Part shown: piece after piece, positions 63,721-64,000 of the stretch
How the letters are laid out: each line of letters begins with the position of its first letter
How positions within the stretch are numbered: position 1 is the first letter of the stretch
Assembly (NCBI RefSeq): GCF_050436995.1
Contig: NC_134763.1
Location: 2,790,001 to 2,854,000 of the forward strand
Direction: 5' to 3'
Source of the DNA: Anticarsia gemmatalis
Taxonomy: Eukaryota; Arthropoda; Insecta; Lepidoptera; Erebidae
Length of the DNA stretch: 64,000 bases
Made by a program: the position numbers and the translations under genes
Notes under the pieces: model-generated
What the model saw: the letters and a program-made list of their open reading frames with translations, nothing else
What the model was told of the DNA's origin: nothing
The model's database searches: none

Positions 63721-64000
63721 AATTTATTATTATACATAATTTTATTGATTTTAGTAATTTTTAGGCACAATATTGATGCCACCCAATGCCTTGACAAAGC
63801 TTTATAAGCGCGATAAACATTATTTAAAAGCAATGATTAGGTTATCTTTCACATTAAAATTAAATTCATTTGATATTTCTTATGACACATTAAGAAACTA
63901 TAAGATTTTTACTTCTGGATTCATATTTTTCCAATATCGAACAAAATAATGATTTGTCGTCATTCAAATCGGCATAATTACACAAAACATGAGTTTAATT

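Overview
The window is AT-rich, intron-bearing and loaded with short mobile elements typical of moths: tRNA-headed SINEs, a short Helitron ending in CTAGT, and MITEs with terminal inverted repeats. It reads as lepidopteran nuclear DNA, most likely a noctuid-like moth; the species assignment is inference. The genes and repeats were identified by reading the sequence, without database searches.

Positions 1 to about 41,900 form a gene-poor stretch in which I could support no protein-coding gene. What can be seen is repeat debris: SINE copies (4749, 9862, 11909, 27131), a LINE-like tail insertion with a 16-bp target duplication (8495-8784), Helitron copies (16505, 31605), a 1.16-kb composite element (13439-14603), a 173-bp foldback (25644-25816), a PIF/Harbinger-type MITE with TAA duplications (39627-40069), a mariner-type MITE (40764-40953) and a 132-bp piece of LINE ORF2 tail (41453-41584).

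Positions 41,938-63,253 hold four complete secreted-lipocalin genes of the apolipoprotein D/Lazarillo/bilin-binding type, ordered -, +, -, +. Each has four coding exons with the same intron phases (0, 1, 1) and the same layout: exon 1 signal peptide and first Cys; exon 2 the G-x-W region and second Cys; exon 3 the x-x-Y-x-x-Y-A region and third Cys; exon 4 the W-x-L-[ST]-R motif and fourth Cys. Predicted lengths are 213, 222, 215 and 211 residues. Genes 1/2 and 3/4 are head-to-head pairs, and genes 2/3 are tail-to-tail. Gene 1 carries nine N-glycosylation sequons and a hydrophobic C-terminus, suggesting a GPI-anchored Lazarillo-like protein. Genes 2-4 look like soluble secreted carriers of small hydrophobic ligands.

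A U2 spliceosomal snRNA sequence (49646-49834) is nested on the same strand in intron 1 of gene 2. Introns also contain the second, inverted copy of the 1.16-kb element (gene 3 intron 3), Helitron and MITE insertions (gene 2 intron 1; gene 4 intron 2) and a SINE (gene 4 intron 3). No clearly new molecular system was found. The most notable items are the alternating lipocalin array, the nested U2 gene, the two inverted composite elements and several near-perfect palindromes.
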